Below are positions 48,417 through 60,836 of a stretch of 64,000 nucleotides of DNA, piece after piece (position 1 is the first letter of the stretch; each line of letters starts with the position of its first letter). Source of the DNA: Rhexocercosporidium sp. MPI-PUGE-AT-0058 (lineage: Eukaryota; Ascomycota; Leotiomycetes; Helotiales); NCBI GenBank assembly GCA_020746875.1, contig JAGTJL010000011.1, positions 1,612,001 through 1,676,000 of the forward strand. Direction: 5' to 3'. A model generated the notes under the pieces. The model had not been told where the DNA came from and searched no databases. It worked only from the letters and a program-made list of their open reading frames with translations. The position numbers and the translations under genes were made by a program.

Positions 48417-51400
48417 GTACTCTAGCGAAGCTGGGTATCGGCCTCGTCGATGAGTCATGTGGGTACTGCTCTCGCACAGGTAGGCATATTGGAGCGCAGT
48501 TCTGTCTTTATTATTGTTCATCGCACGTTTGGCAATACGTTCGCCCATCTGAATGGTCGCAGACTCTGCACAATAACGTCCCACCCCACCATTCCGCCTA
48601 CCCCCTATTCCGCCTATCTCGCGTAATATCAGCACTTTTTATTTAACACTTAATAATTCTATTCTACGTCAACTTCTATATAAGATTTTATAAAATCAGA
48701 ATCTCCTTTTGATTCTGGTTTTATAAATGCAATTTAATTATCCTTAGCCGCAATTTAAGCCGCTTAAATAGCACGTATTATCGTAAACTTAGAATTTAGG
48801 CTAATTTAGACTTTTTACTTTTTTTTTTTTTACTTTAACTGCTTTATTCGCTCTTTTAACTTTTTAATTCTTATATTTACCTTCCTTAATTCGTAATCTT
48901 TTTTATTAAATCTTTTTATAATTTTTTAAAGAATAAACGCTACGTCGGATATTAATCATATAATTCGCTTGCTAAAATATATATTTATAAACGATAATCT
49001 TTTGTAGCTTTAAGAGTTTGTAATTAAATAAAAGTGCTAGAAAGCTTAAGAGGTAGTATTATTACTCTTTAAGATTCTTAGAGAGCCGGGGCTGTCGATT
49101 TATTATTATTTTTTTAATAATAATAGGCTTATTAAGGGTTTTGCTAGAGATACCGGCGATAATCTATTAGCTTTTTATTTAGATTTAATATTAAAAAGAG
49201 TAATAGTATCTCGACGTGCTTTTTAATAGTAAAAGAGGAAATTACGCTTATTAATTAACGTATAATTAATTAAAGAATTTAATTTATATAGTTTCTTCCG
49301 GTAAGTACGCTTTAGCGTAAAGAAAACCGTTAAATTTAAAGGTTATAAGACGTGTGACGTATATACGAGTAAATATAATAGAAATATATTATTTTCAAAG
49401 TACTTTTAAAAGAATTCCGTAATCTTATAGCTTTTGTAGCCGTTTAGAATAAGGAGTTTTATTAAATGATCAGGTGGATCCGTTTAAAGAATAAATACCT
49501 TTATTAGCTATTTAAGAGTTGTATTGTCGGTCGTCTACTTATTATTGGTTATAATGAAGTGCTAGTCGTTGAATACGTCTAATTAAGACGGAAACTATTA
49601 TTATTATTATTGTGGAGGGGAAAACACCAAGCACATAACAAGAGGGTAGCAAAGCAAGTGCCGGAGGGTAAACGTAGGAATTACCTATTTAACGAATACT
49701 AAAGATATCATATATCTAAGGAGTATAATTTGTCAAGGGAGGGGAAAGGTATAATTTAAATAAGAAGGAAAAGTTATAGTAGTAAAAATCGTTGTTATCC
49801 TTAAAGGATGTTACCCTAGAGGCTATCTTAAATACAGCAAGAGGCAGCTTAATCACGTGACAAATGGACCTCTGAGGTCAACCCCACCACATTATACTGA
49901 TTTTCTTTTATGAATTACAAGAGGTTATATAGAGACCTCCGCAGTAAAGATACACTTATTGATTACCGTTTAAGTACATGAGCCAGGCTGTTTTCTATGA
50001 ATTTTACGCTTTTTAATATGCCTTATAATGAAACTATTTAAATTATAAATTTTTATAATATTAGTTTCGTTTATATTTTATCGTTAACTCGCTGGAATAG
50101 CCTTAATAGCCGGAATTTTTAATTTTTAGAATTAAGGCTTAATAGTATTAGAATAAGCGCTGTTAATACGTATAGAATCGACTTATATTTACTTCTTCGT
50201 CTTTAAAATAAGATTCCGTATTAAAATCTAGAAATCCAGTGCTTTTTAAGTAATAGATAGTCTCTTTAAAGAGTTAGAAGACGTTTCGCAAAAACCTTAA
50301 TTTATATATATATAATTTTATAATTAAAAGACTCCTGAGTTAAAACCTAATTAATCAATCGACTCTCTATTAAAGTAAGTAGCTTTTATAAATAACTAGC
50401 GGCTTCTTTATAAGATAACGTCGTTGTATTGCGGCCACGAAGGGTAGATCTTAGAATACCTTATTTAAGCGATACCTTTTTGTAATAACTTACCGTTTAC
50501 GTTCTTTGCATACGCATATATAACGTCGTACTCGGTATATTAAGGCTTTATAATAAAAAGAATGCGCATTTCAAATTTAAAAAGAATTGATTAAAAAACG
50601 AAAGAGTAATTAATTATTTAAGATAGTCGGTAGGAGTAGCGGTAAGTTAAGCGAGGGTGGGCGGAATGGTAGGGTAGGACGTTACTTGAAAACTTCAATT
50701 AGAGATCCGAGAAATAGAAGTTCGAAATTCCACTAACCAACTCACGTCCGCAGCCAGGATAGCGAAGTTTAGCTCCTGGGTGTTAAATCCTTCAACCTTC
50801 AGCTCTTCGTACTGTTCCTGGAGAGCGTCGACATGATGAATCAGCTGGCTGCATATATTCCAGCTATGATACAGATGACGACCGTGTAATCGCTTTGGAA
50901 ATGAGTTGAATGTAGCTGAAGCGCTACAAGGAACGCTTCTTGCTTTTGTTCACGTGAAAGAAAGTAGCAGTACGCCTCTTACGTGAGTCGATGGATAGAG
51001 AGCATTCTAGAATCCGCATTGATCCGAATCAGCGATTTATAGTACAATTCCTCTTCGGCATCATCGTAACTAGCTGGTCAGCGCAGAGGAAAGAAATGAC
51101 GAGAGGGGGAATACGTACTCTGTAAGCAAGAAGAGCCAGGTATTCTTGACCTTCCCGCTTGGATACAGAAGGAAGCGAGGAATACCATCTGGAGCAATGA
51201 ACGTGATGATACTCAGAAGTTTATTTGCTTCATCAGATAGACTTTCAAAAGCCGTCTGCCAGACAGTAACCAATTTTTTTGTGTAGTATGGGTTCCCAGG
51301 TGTATATCGTGGTGGGACTCTGAGGGATGGCTTGTTACTTTGGAAATATGGTAAGAATTCTTGCATAGACTTCTTCTTCACCAGAATTTGCCGTGCAATA

Positions 51401-52831
51401 ATGTCGATGCCAAGAGGAAGACCACCGAGCAGGACTGCGATCTGCTCCGCGCTGTTTCGCTCGGCGGCATCAACCGTGGATCGTCCTGCGAGGCGAAGAA
51501 GCAATTCACCGGCTTCATGATTGCCCAATAGCTGTATCTCTAGCTGATGAGCTGCGGGAGATGCTGCTATCAGCTCGCTGCGGCAGGTCACGAGAACTTG
51601 ACCACTGCCAGATTTGGCCAATGTTGATTCAACAGCTCATTCGATTCCACGCTATTAAAAACGATGAGCCAAGACACATCTAACATGCTTAGTATTTTCT
51701 TCTAGAAGCGCCACGCACTGCGCAACCAACCTGTGATTTGAAGCCAGTTCCAAAAGACCAAATGCATTTTGTCCGGCGAGTCGCCCTCAGTAAAACCCGG
51801 CGGCTTTATCTGAGTGACTGCCTCGACAATGCATTGGACAGTTCGCCCACAGTTTCGGCGGGGAGCCAGAGTACAAGTTGCACCTCCTGCTCAGCAGTTT
51901 GGACGTGCGCGTATTCAAGCGCGACCTGCGATTTCCCAATACCGCCCGTACCCCAAACTGCAACAGAATTCACGCCGCGCGTCGGTAATACTGGTCGTAA
52001 TTTCTCCGTAATTTGCTCAAGGATCTTTGATCTCCCGAAGAAACTGTGGTTTCTTGCAAATGGTAGTTGATAATACGGCAGCTGCGGTCCCTGGTGTGGT
52101 CCACTGTCGCCCATGACAAGCTTGTCCAGATTCTGATTCACTTGGACGAGGTTTCTCGCCTCGACTAGCTTCTTCACATGTTCGAGTCTTGATGCGAGTT
52201 CTTCGAGCGTGGTGGTGAAATTTTGACGTACCCTAGGCCATGCAGCGTGTTTCAACGGACATCGTTCTTACGGAAATGCTTAATGGCCGTGGCACAATTC
52301 AAGAGCAGTTGCACCAATATATCAAAGAATTCTGCAACGATCTCGGGATCCGTTATCACCTTCTCGCGATATGTCTCGAACAGGTGCAAGTTCTCGTCAA
52401 CCTGGCGCAGATAATGGGATATTTCTTGCAGTGCATCCTCAGATCTGGTTTTGGTAGCTAAATATATTTGATATTGAGCAAAACGTTTGTCTCGAGAACA
52501 CTGAGGACAAACATACATCTAACAATAAGAATGTTGCGCCCCACACGCACGCGTAGCTGATTGAGTTCGAGTTGATGCTGAGCATCAGAAAGGTGATAAG
52601 GTATTGCATGCGGTAGAAATAAGGTTTGAGGCCGCGAAGCATTCGCGGCACGAAGCTGTTGGCATATTTGTGCTCCAGTGTCTGCACTTCCGCAAGCAGT
52701 CGCTCAACGCTGGTGAAGTTCTGCACAAACTCAAAGTCTTCAACCCCCAATGTGTCACGACTCCGGTGCAAAGCTTCTTGCCAAAGACCTTCACAGTCTT
52801 TGCACCTGTCCTCAGCGGTTAGTAGTGCCAT
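48417..52831 (-). pseudogene. NLR-type STAND gene (DUF7708-like, NB-ARC-like, helical repeats), broken by transposon Q
   Basis: Exons are 52831-52513, 52457-51731, 51679-51119, 51069-50746, then 50684-50683 continuing at 48573-48417 beyond the transposon. Introns are 55, 51, 49 and 61 bp. The N-terminus (GLWQEALHRSRDTLG, CVWGATFLLL) resembles the DUF7708 domain of fungal NLRs; then Walker A GTGGIGKSQVALEYA, a VLVTCRSEL and GGLPLGIDI region (NB-ARC), FIAPDGIPRFL and MLSIHRLT (winged-helix part), and MGERIAKRAMNNNKDRTALQ (repeat region). Such proteins act in fungal non-self recognition and regulated cell death; that role is inferred. Breaks: one-base frame losses near 52255, 51821, 51612 and 50898, and TAA at 50979-50981. 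Each frame loss lies in a short homopolymer, so sequencing error is possible. The 3' end is cut by P4. The start ATG at 52831 is the best in frame. Confidence 0.85.
48576..50682 (-). mobile_element. Q: pogo-type (Fot1-like) DNA transposon inserted in the NLR gene
   Basis: Inverted termini begin ACGTCC-ACCC-ACCATTCCGCC, with TA on both sides (48574-48575, 50683-50684). The minus strand carries a transposase relic starting near 50555. Readable parts include EYDVIYAYAKNVNGK (first helix-turn-helix), then TLIESRLIN-VLTQES, IKVFAKRLL and KHWISRF (second, CENP-B-like DNA-binding domain). The DDE domain should follow toward 48.8 kb. The body is RIP-altered, while the ends and the flanking host DNA are not. 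The family differs from P1/P3/P4 by its termini. Confidence 0.88.
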
Positions 52832-53029
52832 ACTCACAGCTAAGTGATGAAGATGGGTTTCTCATACTGCGCGCCTTCAAGTGTTGTCATGCTGGTGCGA
52901 ACCAGGCATTTGCGTACGATAGGCAACCTACTAATTATTTAGTAGGCTATAGATGAATAGACTTTTGGGAGTCCGTTAGAGAGGAATATAGGACGCTTAG
53001 AGGGGCCGTTGATTTTTCCAATGAACCAC
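52832..53029. other. 5' flank of the NLR gene
   Basis: About 200 bp of normal-composition DNA lies between the NLR start codon and the Tc1-like element TcF. It contains the inverted word AATAGGCTAC/TAGCC around an ATTTAGTAGG block. The rest of the original promoter should lie beyond TcF, at 61880-62024 and onward. No promoter element is named. Confidence 0.5.
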
Positions 53030-53164
53030 TAGGGGGTGTCGGATCTCGTGGGATTAAGCGAAATATCAAAAATACTATTAAATGCAACAAATTTAAGCTC
53101 TTATTTCTACAACTTGCTCTTAATAAGCTTTCTATTATATTTAATTAAGTCTTTATATCGTTAC

Positions 53165-54140
53165 GGCATTTCTGAAACACGCGTATAAATCTCATTTCTC
53201 GTAATCTTATCTTATTCTTCTTATAAAGCTCGCTCTAATTCCTTTAAATCAATATATATTTTATAACGAATTCTGACTTTTAATATATTCTAACAAGCCT
53301 TAATTAAATTTAAATCAAGTAATTAAATAAGGTAAATAATATAAGGAATATTACAGTCTTTTTTGTATTACTTTACGAAGTTATTTCCCTTCCTATAAGT
53401 TCTGTAAGAACTGTCGTTATCTTCTTATTAAATCTAAGGTAATAAAGGGTCCTTTTGCCTCGCAAAATCAAAAGCAATTACGTAAAACAAGGAATAAACG
53501 CTTTACGTAATACTTTTACGTTATAGAATTACTTTTTAGTTTGACTTTTACCGACTAAAGCTTTATAGCTTCTTATTTTAACATATAAGCTTCTTATTTT
53601 TTTTTTTTTTTAAAAAACTTATACTTTCACTTTTTAAGCTTTCGGAGGCGAAGAGGCTAAATAACTCGTTTTTTTTTTAAATTATAGTAGAACTCAAGTT
53701 TCTCGTATTTAGTATACTAATTAACTTAACTCGTAATATATAATTTATTGCCTTCTTTCTTTAGCTTTTCTTATATATTCTCGGGATTTTCACGCGTTCT
53801 CTCTTCTTATAAAATATACCCGGCATTTATAGAAGAAGGGTTAATATATGCTTCGTTCGTGAAGTAGACATATTACTAATGCGCCTTAATCGTCTTATTC
53901 TGATGCTCTAGACTGTACGTAACTCGTTTGGCCTTATTTTATTTAGAAATCTCTTTCTTTATATATACTTATTTAAAGCGCCGAGCGTTTTTTATATACT
54001 TCTTAAGTTATATCTTAAGAGCTCGTAGTTTAACGGGTTATTTAAAGTAATCGAAGTAAACCTTATAGAGCTGATTTCGGGCTGGATTTGAAAGCGAGAG
54101 TAATCGGTTTACATACTCTTTCGTAACCTTAAACTTCTTT
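53165..54140 (-). pseudogene. TcF transposase relic (DDE endonuclease)
   Basis: Reading the minus strand from about 54.14 kb down, the blocks are KVTKEYVNRLLSLSNPARN, then VYFTNEAYINPSS (first catalytic acid, with Asp now Asn), AEKLEFYYN-like text, EDNDSSYR (second acid, ED-D-S-type box) and LDLNLIKAC-NILK (decayed DLNPIExxWNxLK, third acid), ending in SEMP at about 53.17 kb. This is a common fungal Tc1-like transposase type. The N-terminal DNA-binding part should lie on the far side of M4, at 61.88-61.57 kb. Stops from C-to-T change inactivate it. Confidence 0.85.
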
Positions 54141-54310
54141 TTAAAATTTATTAAGGGTACAGCTAAATCGCCATACGTGAATAGCTAAACCGCCATACGC
54201 TAAAATTTTATTAAATTGGCGAGTGTCATTTATTAACCTCGCTATACTATACTAATTTGTACTACGTGGCAAGGGCCACTTATATATTTCATAAAGTTTA
54301 TTATTATATA

Positions 54311-54565
54311 TGTTACGACTCCCTGAGCCTCGTATTCTAACCGAGCGAGCTCGGCATTGCTCGTAGTATTGCCTTGGTATGGCAATCATAGCGCTAGGCC
54401 TAATCGGGAAAGGCTAAGGGGACCCTTTATGTATTTATATTAAAGCTCCTTTTTATAAAAAGCTTTCCTTTTCTTTTTATCTTTTCTTTTTAATTTTAAG
54501 CGTAGCTTTAAGTCTAAATATAAAGTTATCTTTTGCACCGTATTAACCTTTAACTAACCGTAAGA
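54311..54565 (+). repeat. 5' LTR of GyE
   Basis: It starts TGTTACGACTCCCTGAGCC; its 3' half is more RIP-altered than the 3' LTR. The exact right end (about 54565) is uncertain by a few bases. Confidence 0.9.
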
Positions 54566-56225
54566 TAAGAAAAGATTAATAACCCTTTCGCTATAAAGCG
54601 TTATATTTTACTAAATCTTGCGCGTTACGTTTCCTTACCTTTATAGTAAGTTAATAATAGACCTTAATACGTTAGCTTATTCGATAGATAAGTACCTTTC
54701 TATTAGTAGTAAATTGCCTTAAAAAAAGCTAGAAAACCTCCTATTATTAACTTACTTTATATAACTTAACGCGCGCTATTCGACTTATATTTAATTAATA
54801 AATCGATTAATAATTTTAAATACCTCTTTACCTCGTATTATTACCCCTTTTAACTTCTTTCCCCTATTGGCGAAGCTTTAGAAAAAGAAGCGCCTTCTTA
54901 CGGCTAAGCTTTATTAATACTTTTATCCCTTCGATCAAGACTCTTATAAAAAAACCCGACAACTTCGAAAAACTCGATTCCGACTCAGAAGATAAACTTT
55001 AAAATTACTTCGACGCCTCGCTAAAGCTTATTACTATTATAGAAGGCCTTACCCCCGCTTAATAAGCAAAGTAAATCAATTAATCGAGATCTCCGTTAGC
55101 TCTACTATTACTGCCGCTATTAAGTAAGCCCTCGACTAATATACTTTTAATAACCTCCGCTAAAAGACTCGCACTTCTTTCCCTTAAAGCGATCGATCGG
55201 TACGTGCTCTTACGGCGGACCTCTAGCCGATTACCGATTATTACTTACTAAAGCTAAATAATTCGGTTTAAGTTATAAAGCTTTTTAAAGTTAAATACCC
55301 TCGTATTTCTTTTAGCGATTATAAAAGTAATATCGAGTATAATACTTAAAAAATGAAAATAAAGTTATTTATAAAAGAATACTTAAGTAACTTTAAGAAT
55401 AAAATATTATAAGTTAAGGCTTACTTTTAATATACCGCTAATAAAGTAAAGATTATTATCCTTTAATATATAAACTCCGAATTTGCCGGTATTTTCGAGA
55501 CTGCCGCCGACGTTTTAACGGCCTTAAACTAGCGATTCTTTAATTATACTCGAGTCTAAGCTATTAAAAGAATATATAACTAGCTATTAATAAATAATAT
55601 AACTTATAATAACTTCTGAATTAAATTCACTTCTTATATTATTATTAATAAGATTACTCGCTTTCGCTAGTTTGAAAACGTATGCGAAAAGGTCTTTTCG
55701 GCCTTTAAATATATGATTTATATAAAGAAATATAAGATAAACGGAAATTATACGACTTTTAATAAATTCTTAATTATTACGGACCGGGAATCCCGTAATA
55801 TTATATTAAAAAAGGCTATAACGACTTATAAGGCTTAAATTAACGTTACTTTTAATAGCTATAATACGCGCGGTATTCTTAAAAAGGAAAGCTGGCGTAT
55901 AACCTCTCTTACGCCGGCTATAATAGTATAAAGACCTTTAATATTAACTTATAAATTATTATTAAAAGTTCGCTCGCGCTCGCTATCCTTAGCTCTGTTC
56001 CTCCGCCGCCTTAAGTCTTTTGTACCGCCTTTTGCTCTTAAAGACGTCTCTTTCGATACTTGCTTTTATTATAATAAGACTGGCTATTAAATTAGCGATT
56101 GCTTTAAGCACCGAAGAGATTAAGCCTTTAATAAGTTAATTTCTGAGCTAGTTATCGGCGAAGACCTAGAGACTAACGAGTTATTAAAAAACTCTTAAGC
56201 TATAGTAAAGATTTATACCTCGACG
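54566..56225 (+). pseudogene. GyE gag relic with zinc knuckle
   Basis: This is plus-strand remains of gag, in broken frames. A CCHC zinc knuckle is placed at 56061-56102: first and last Cys are TGC, while the second Cys and the His codons now read TAT, and one Gln reads TAA. The protein coated the element RNA. The start codon cannot be fixed. Confidence 0.7.
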
Positions 56226-59200
56226 TAAGCTATAACTTATAAAAGAACTTGGCATTTAATTTCCGTATTCTTATTGAAGAACGATAATTCTTAATTAATA
56301 TTAAATTAAGAAAGAATAGATTTTTTACTAAAATATTTATATATATTAATAGCGAAGTAAATATTTTCGGTATAATTAAAACCTCCTTCGCATACCGGCT
56401 TATTAAGTAATTTAATATTTCTTTCGTAATATTCTCTTAATTAATCGTCTTAACTGGTTATAATAGCAGGAAAGGTAAGCCAATTAATACGGCTGTCTTA
56501 CTTACTTTAATTATCGACCGCCGGCGAATTAACTTTCTTTTCTTAATAATTAACTTAAGAAATACCGACGTTTTAATCGGTCGGAAGTTCCTCGAGTATT
56601 ACGACTTAAAGCAGTCGTATATTAAAAACCGCAACCGGCTAGAATAGCCGTTAAATATACTTATATAACCGTACTTTAATTAGTAAGTCTTCGTTAATAT
56701 TAACCGTTTCGATAAGTTAATCGTTAAGTCTTATTAACTTAATACGGAACGAAAAGACGCTTTCTTAAACTTAAATAATTATCGCTGAAAGTAAATTAAG
56801 ATTGCGGCACTTAACAATTCCCTTAAGTTTAAGGTCTTTAGACGACTTATAATTAATGTTTCGCCGGCTCGACCCTCGAGCTTTACTAAAGAAATTAAAA
56901 AGCACTTACGTATTATAAAAGATTAATTAAACCTGTCGATATCCCGTGATCCGGGATTATTACTTAAAAATAAAAGAGTTCGTAAAGCCCTTTCGGCGAA
57001 GCATTAGCTTAAAGCGCTTATTACGGAAATCTTCTTAATATTAATAACGGTAATATTTATAACGTACTTCTGACTTAAGAAAGCTAAGAAAAATAAAGTA
57101 AAAACTTTCGTAATATCGGTGTATAAAATCGATTAAGAGCTGACTTGCCGCCGATAAGAGGCCTTAGATTAGTTAAGTATTAAGCTCGTATTAATAAATA
57201 AAGATCTGATTTTAAAAGAAGCTTTAAAGGCTAAGTACGCGTAAAATAATAAATTAATAAATAAGAAGCTTCCGGCAGAGTATTAAAAGTATGCTTTTTT
57301 TTTTCCCGGCGAGCTTCCGACGAATTATTAGCGTATCGTTAAGGCGTAGATTACTAAATCGAGCTTATTAAGGAGAACGATTTGTTTTTTAAACTTCTCC
57401 GGCGTATGACTAAAGAATAGCTATCGGAGATTAAGCGGTATATTATTAATAACTTATATAAAAGTTTTATTAAGCTTTTTAACGTATTATATACGGCCCT
57501 TATTCTCTTCGTTAAGAAGGCCGACGGCAGTCTCCGGCTTTATGTTAATTACCGGAAGCTAAATGCTTTATTAAAGAAGGATTTGTATTTAATTCTTTTA
57601 ATTAATAAAATAATAACTTATATTTATAAAGCAAAAGTCTTTATAAAGCTTAATATTTAGTAAGCTTTTTATTATATTCGTATATTCCCCGAGAGCGAAG
57701 ATTATACGATTTTCTATACTCGGTATAATACGTATAAATATAAAATTCTTCCTTTTAGCCTTACGAATAGCCCGGCGACTTTTTAGCGATTTATTAATTA
57801 TATTTTAATAAAGTACTTAAACGACTTCTACGCGGCTTATATAAATAATATCTTTATATATTTAATAACTCCTAAAAAATACGAAGTTTATATTAAGAAA
57901 GTAATAGTAATATTATAAGCGCACGGATTATAAGCCGATATTAAGAAGTCCGAGTTTAATATATAAAAAATAAAGTTCTTAAGTTTTATTATTAGCGTCG
58001 ATAATATAAAAATAAACCCGGAAAAAGTTAACGTAATTAAAAATTAAAAATACGCCGATAATATACGTAACGTATAAAGTTATTTTAAGTTTTATAATTT
58101 CTATCGCCGGTTTATTAAAGATTATAATCGCATTACTCGACTCCTTACGATGCTTATTAAAAAAGATATACTCTTTAACTTCGATAACGCTTGTAAAAAC
58201 GCGTAAAAAACTTTTTGGAAAGCCTTTTAATTTATATCAATCTTTTATTATTACGATTTAATAAAGTAAACGTGGCTAAAGATTAATTCTTTTGACGGAG
58301 TCGTTATTAACGTATTATTTTAATTTTAAAAGAACGGTATTTTTTATTTTATAAATTACTTTTTTAAGATTATAATAAATCCCGAGCTTAATTATTTAAT
58401 TTATAATAAAAAAATATTAGCGATCTTTCGGTTATTTAAATAATATCGCCCGGAATTATTAAGTGTTTAAAAGAATATATACGTATATACGAATTACCGA
58501 GCTTTAAAGTATTTTATAATTATTAAGGATTTTACCGCTAAATAAGCACGTTAGGCCGAGTTCTTCGCGGAATTTTATTTTATAATTATATATTATACCG
58601 GGATTATTAATATTTTTATTAATATTTTCTTTTAAAGAGATTAAGATCTTATAATAATAAAGGCTCGTAAGCGAGCTATTCGTAGTCAGTAATTTATTAT
58701 AAACGACAAGATCGACCTTTTAGTTACCGCTAATCTCCAGTTAATAACCGTCGACTTTTTTAAGCCGTCGCGATTGCTTAATCGAGAAATATATTAGGCG
58801 TAGTTTCTTAAACGAGTAATTAAATTAATAAATAAAATACTCTTAAAAAAAAACGTCTTTTAATTAAAGTTATTTAATTAAAGTATTTAAATATACTTTT
58901 TTCTTACGGAATTATTTTCTATTTAATAACGGCGTAAAATACTTAATTAGAAATTATAAGGCGGTATATATGGAGTAATCGTATGGCCGCTATTTTAACT
59001 GCTTTTTTGGCCTCTGTAAAAGTAGACCAGGAAGTAGACTAGGAGGTAGACTAAAAAGCAGACCAGGAGCTAGATTAGGAGCCAGACTAAGAGCCAGACT
59101 AGGAGCCAGACTAAGAGCCAGACTAGGAGCTAGATTAAGAGCTAAATTAAGAGGTAAAGTAAGCTCTAAAATAAGATTACGTATTAATCGACCCGGAAGC

Positions 59201-60836
59201 ACCTGCCGCGGAAGAGCTAGACTTTAATTTTATAATTACATATAATATCGCTAAATACGACGTAATAAATTAAGTGTTTATAATTAATAAAAAATCTTTT
59301 TTATTAAAGCCTTTTCGATAAAGAGCCCGCGAGAACGACTTAAATTACGAGCTATTGAATAATAAGCTTCTTTTTTAAGGCTGTTTAAAAGTGCTTATAG
59401 AACCGCCGGAGCTTCGCACGTCGTTATTATATTATATATACTTATAACTTTTAATTACTTATGCCGGAATCGGAAAGATAAAGGTTATATTAAGCCGTAA
59501 ATACTATTAAAATAGCCTTTTTATAGACGTAAGCCGCTATATAGCGAATTATAATTACTTTAAGTAAAAAGCTAAAAGAAATAAAATATTTAATTTTTTA
59601 TATTTTTTACTTATTCTCGCTCGGCTATACTAATACTTTATAATAGATTTTACGAAATTATTATTAAATAAAAGCGGTTATAACTTCGCTATAATTATTA
59701 TTAACCGCTTATTTAAGAAACCGGTCTTAATACTTTATAATAATATAATTACTATTAAAGGCATAGCTATCTTCTTTCTCGTTTATTAAACTTATTATTT
59801 CGGCATGTTAAAGTTTATTATCTTAAACTAAAGTCTTTAATTCGTTTCTTTCTTTTAGAAAAAGTACTGCCGTATACTCGATATTAAAGTAAAGTTAATA
59901 ACGGCATATAATATTAATATCGACGGCTAAACTAAAGTAATAAACTAATATATTAAGCAACGGCTCCGCTTTTTCTATTATTATTATTAAGATAATTAAA
60001 ATAATTTCTTACTTATTATAAATATCGCGTAGCTTACCTTGCCTTACGAGTCTCTTAATAACTTTACGCCTTTTTAGTTACTTAACGACGTAAAGCTAAA
60101 GACCTCTTAAGACTTAATAAATCTAGAATTATTTATTACGGCAATAAAGAAGCTTAACCGCGAGGAGGCTCTATAAGTCGCTTTACGTATAAAAGAGGTT
60201 ATAGAAGTTATATAATCGTCGCTAAAAGCTTAATAAGAGAAAATAAAACGTCTAGCTAATTGTAATTAACGCGCTATCGATTAAAACGTTAATAACTTAG
60301 TATTAATCGATACTCGGAACTGGAATATTAACCGTCCTTTAAAAAAACTCTTTAATAAATAATATAACTTAATTAAAATACTCTTAAAAGAAGGAAAAAG
60401 TTAGAAAGTAAAGCTATTAGTAGATTAAATTATATATTCTGTATTTTATACTTATTTATTATAAAAGTACGTTAATAATCTCTTATTAAGACAAGTAAGA
60501 TAAACGCCGGCACTAATCCAGCTTTTACTAGACTAAGACAAATAAGAAATTAAGGCTATATTAAGCTTTAAGGTTATAAAGAATAAGCTATTTTACCGTA
60601 TTAAGTAATTAGGCGCCGACAAGGACTTGTAATAGTATCCGTGCTCGAATATTATAACTGTACTTTATATAATTAAGAACTTTTATTTTAATAATAAAGC
60701 GGCGAAAGGACTTTTAAAAGTATTACTTTAATAATTAAAGGTATATAATATTAATATTAATAATTATAACGACTTAAAGGACGATACTATTATAATTGCA
60801 ACTGCGAGGACGTAGTTTTTCGGGAGGGAAGGGTAA
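56226..60836 (+). pseudogene. GyE pol relic: protease, reverse transcriptase, RNase H, integrase, chromodomain
   Basis: Plus-strand blocks in order: NTDVLIGRKFLEYYD (end of the aspartic protease, about 56.56-56.61 kb); DGSLRLYVNYRKLN (about 57.53-57.57 kb), then KVFIKLNI and AFYYIRI and TRYNTYKYKILP (reverse transcriptase, about 57.63-57.75 kb); a tetrapeptide repeat (59025-59177); integrase at about 59.4-60.2 kb; and a chromodomain-like block with YRIK-LGADKDL at about 60.59-60.62 kb. The order and chromodomain place it in the chromovirus group, whose members often target heterochromatin. Nearly every Gln and many Trp codons are now stops. Confidence 0.88.
59025..59177 (+). repeat. 12-bp coding repeat (Asp-Gln-Glu-x) in GyE pol, Gln codons turned to stops
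   Basis: About a dozen 12-bp units GAC-CAR-GAG-NNN run in the pol frame. Two units still have CAG; the others have TAG or TAA at that position, exactly the C-to-T products of CAG and CAA. The repeat produces an artificial open frame on the minus strand (58990-59202), rich in Leu, Ala and Pro, which is not a gene. Confidence 0.9.

Noticed and set aside
48356..48646. 96-codon plus-strand frame
   Set aside because: It crosses the P4 terminus, the NLR exon (antisense) and the start of Q, so it is a chance frame over three unrelated units.
50940..50984. A fifth intron in the NLR gene starting at GTAAGAG
   Set aside because: No acceptor restores the frame, and the text after the TAA stays in frame with a family-like sequence, so a nonsense change is simpler.
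52585..52956. Several overlapping frames around the NLR first exon
   Set aside because: They are shadows of the minus-strand exon; only the frame with GLWQEALHRSRDTLG and CVWGATFLLL matches a known domain.
58990..59202. 70-codon minus-strand frame rich in Leu-Ala-Pro repeats
   Set aside because: It is the opposite strand of the Asp-Gln-Glu-x coding repeat of GyE; the minus strand is free of stops only because of the repeat composition.
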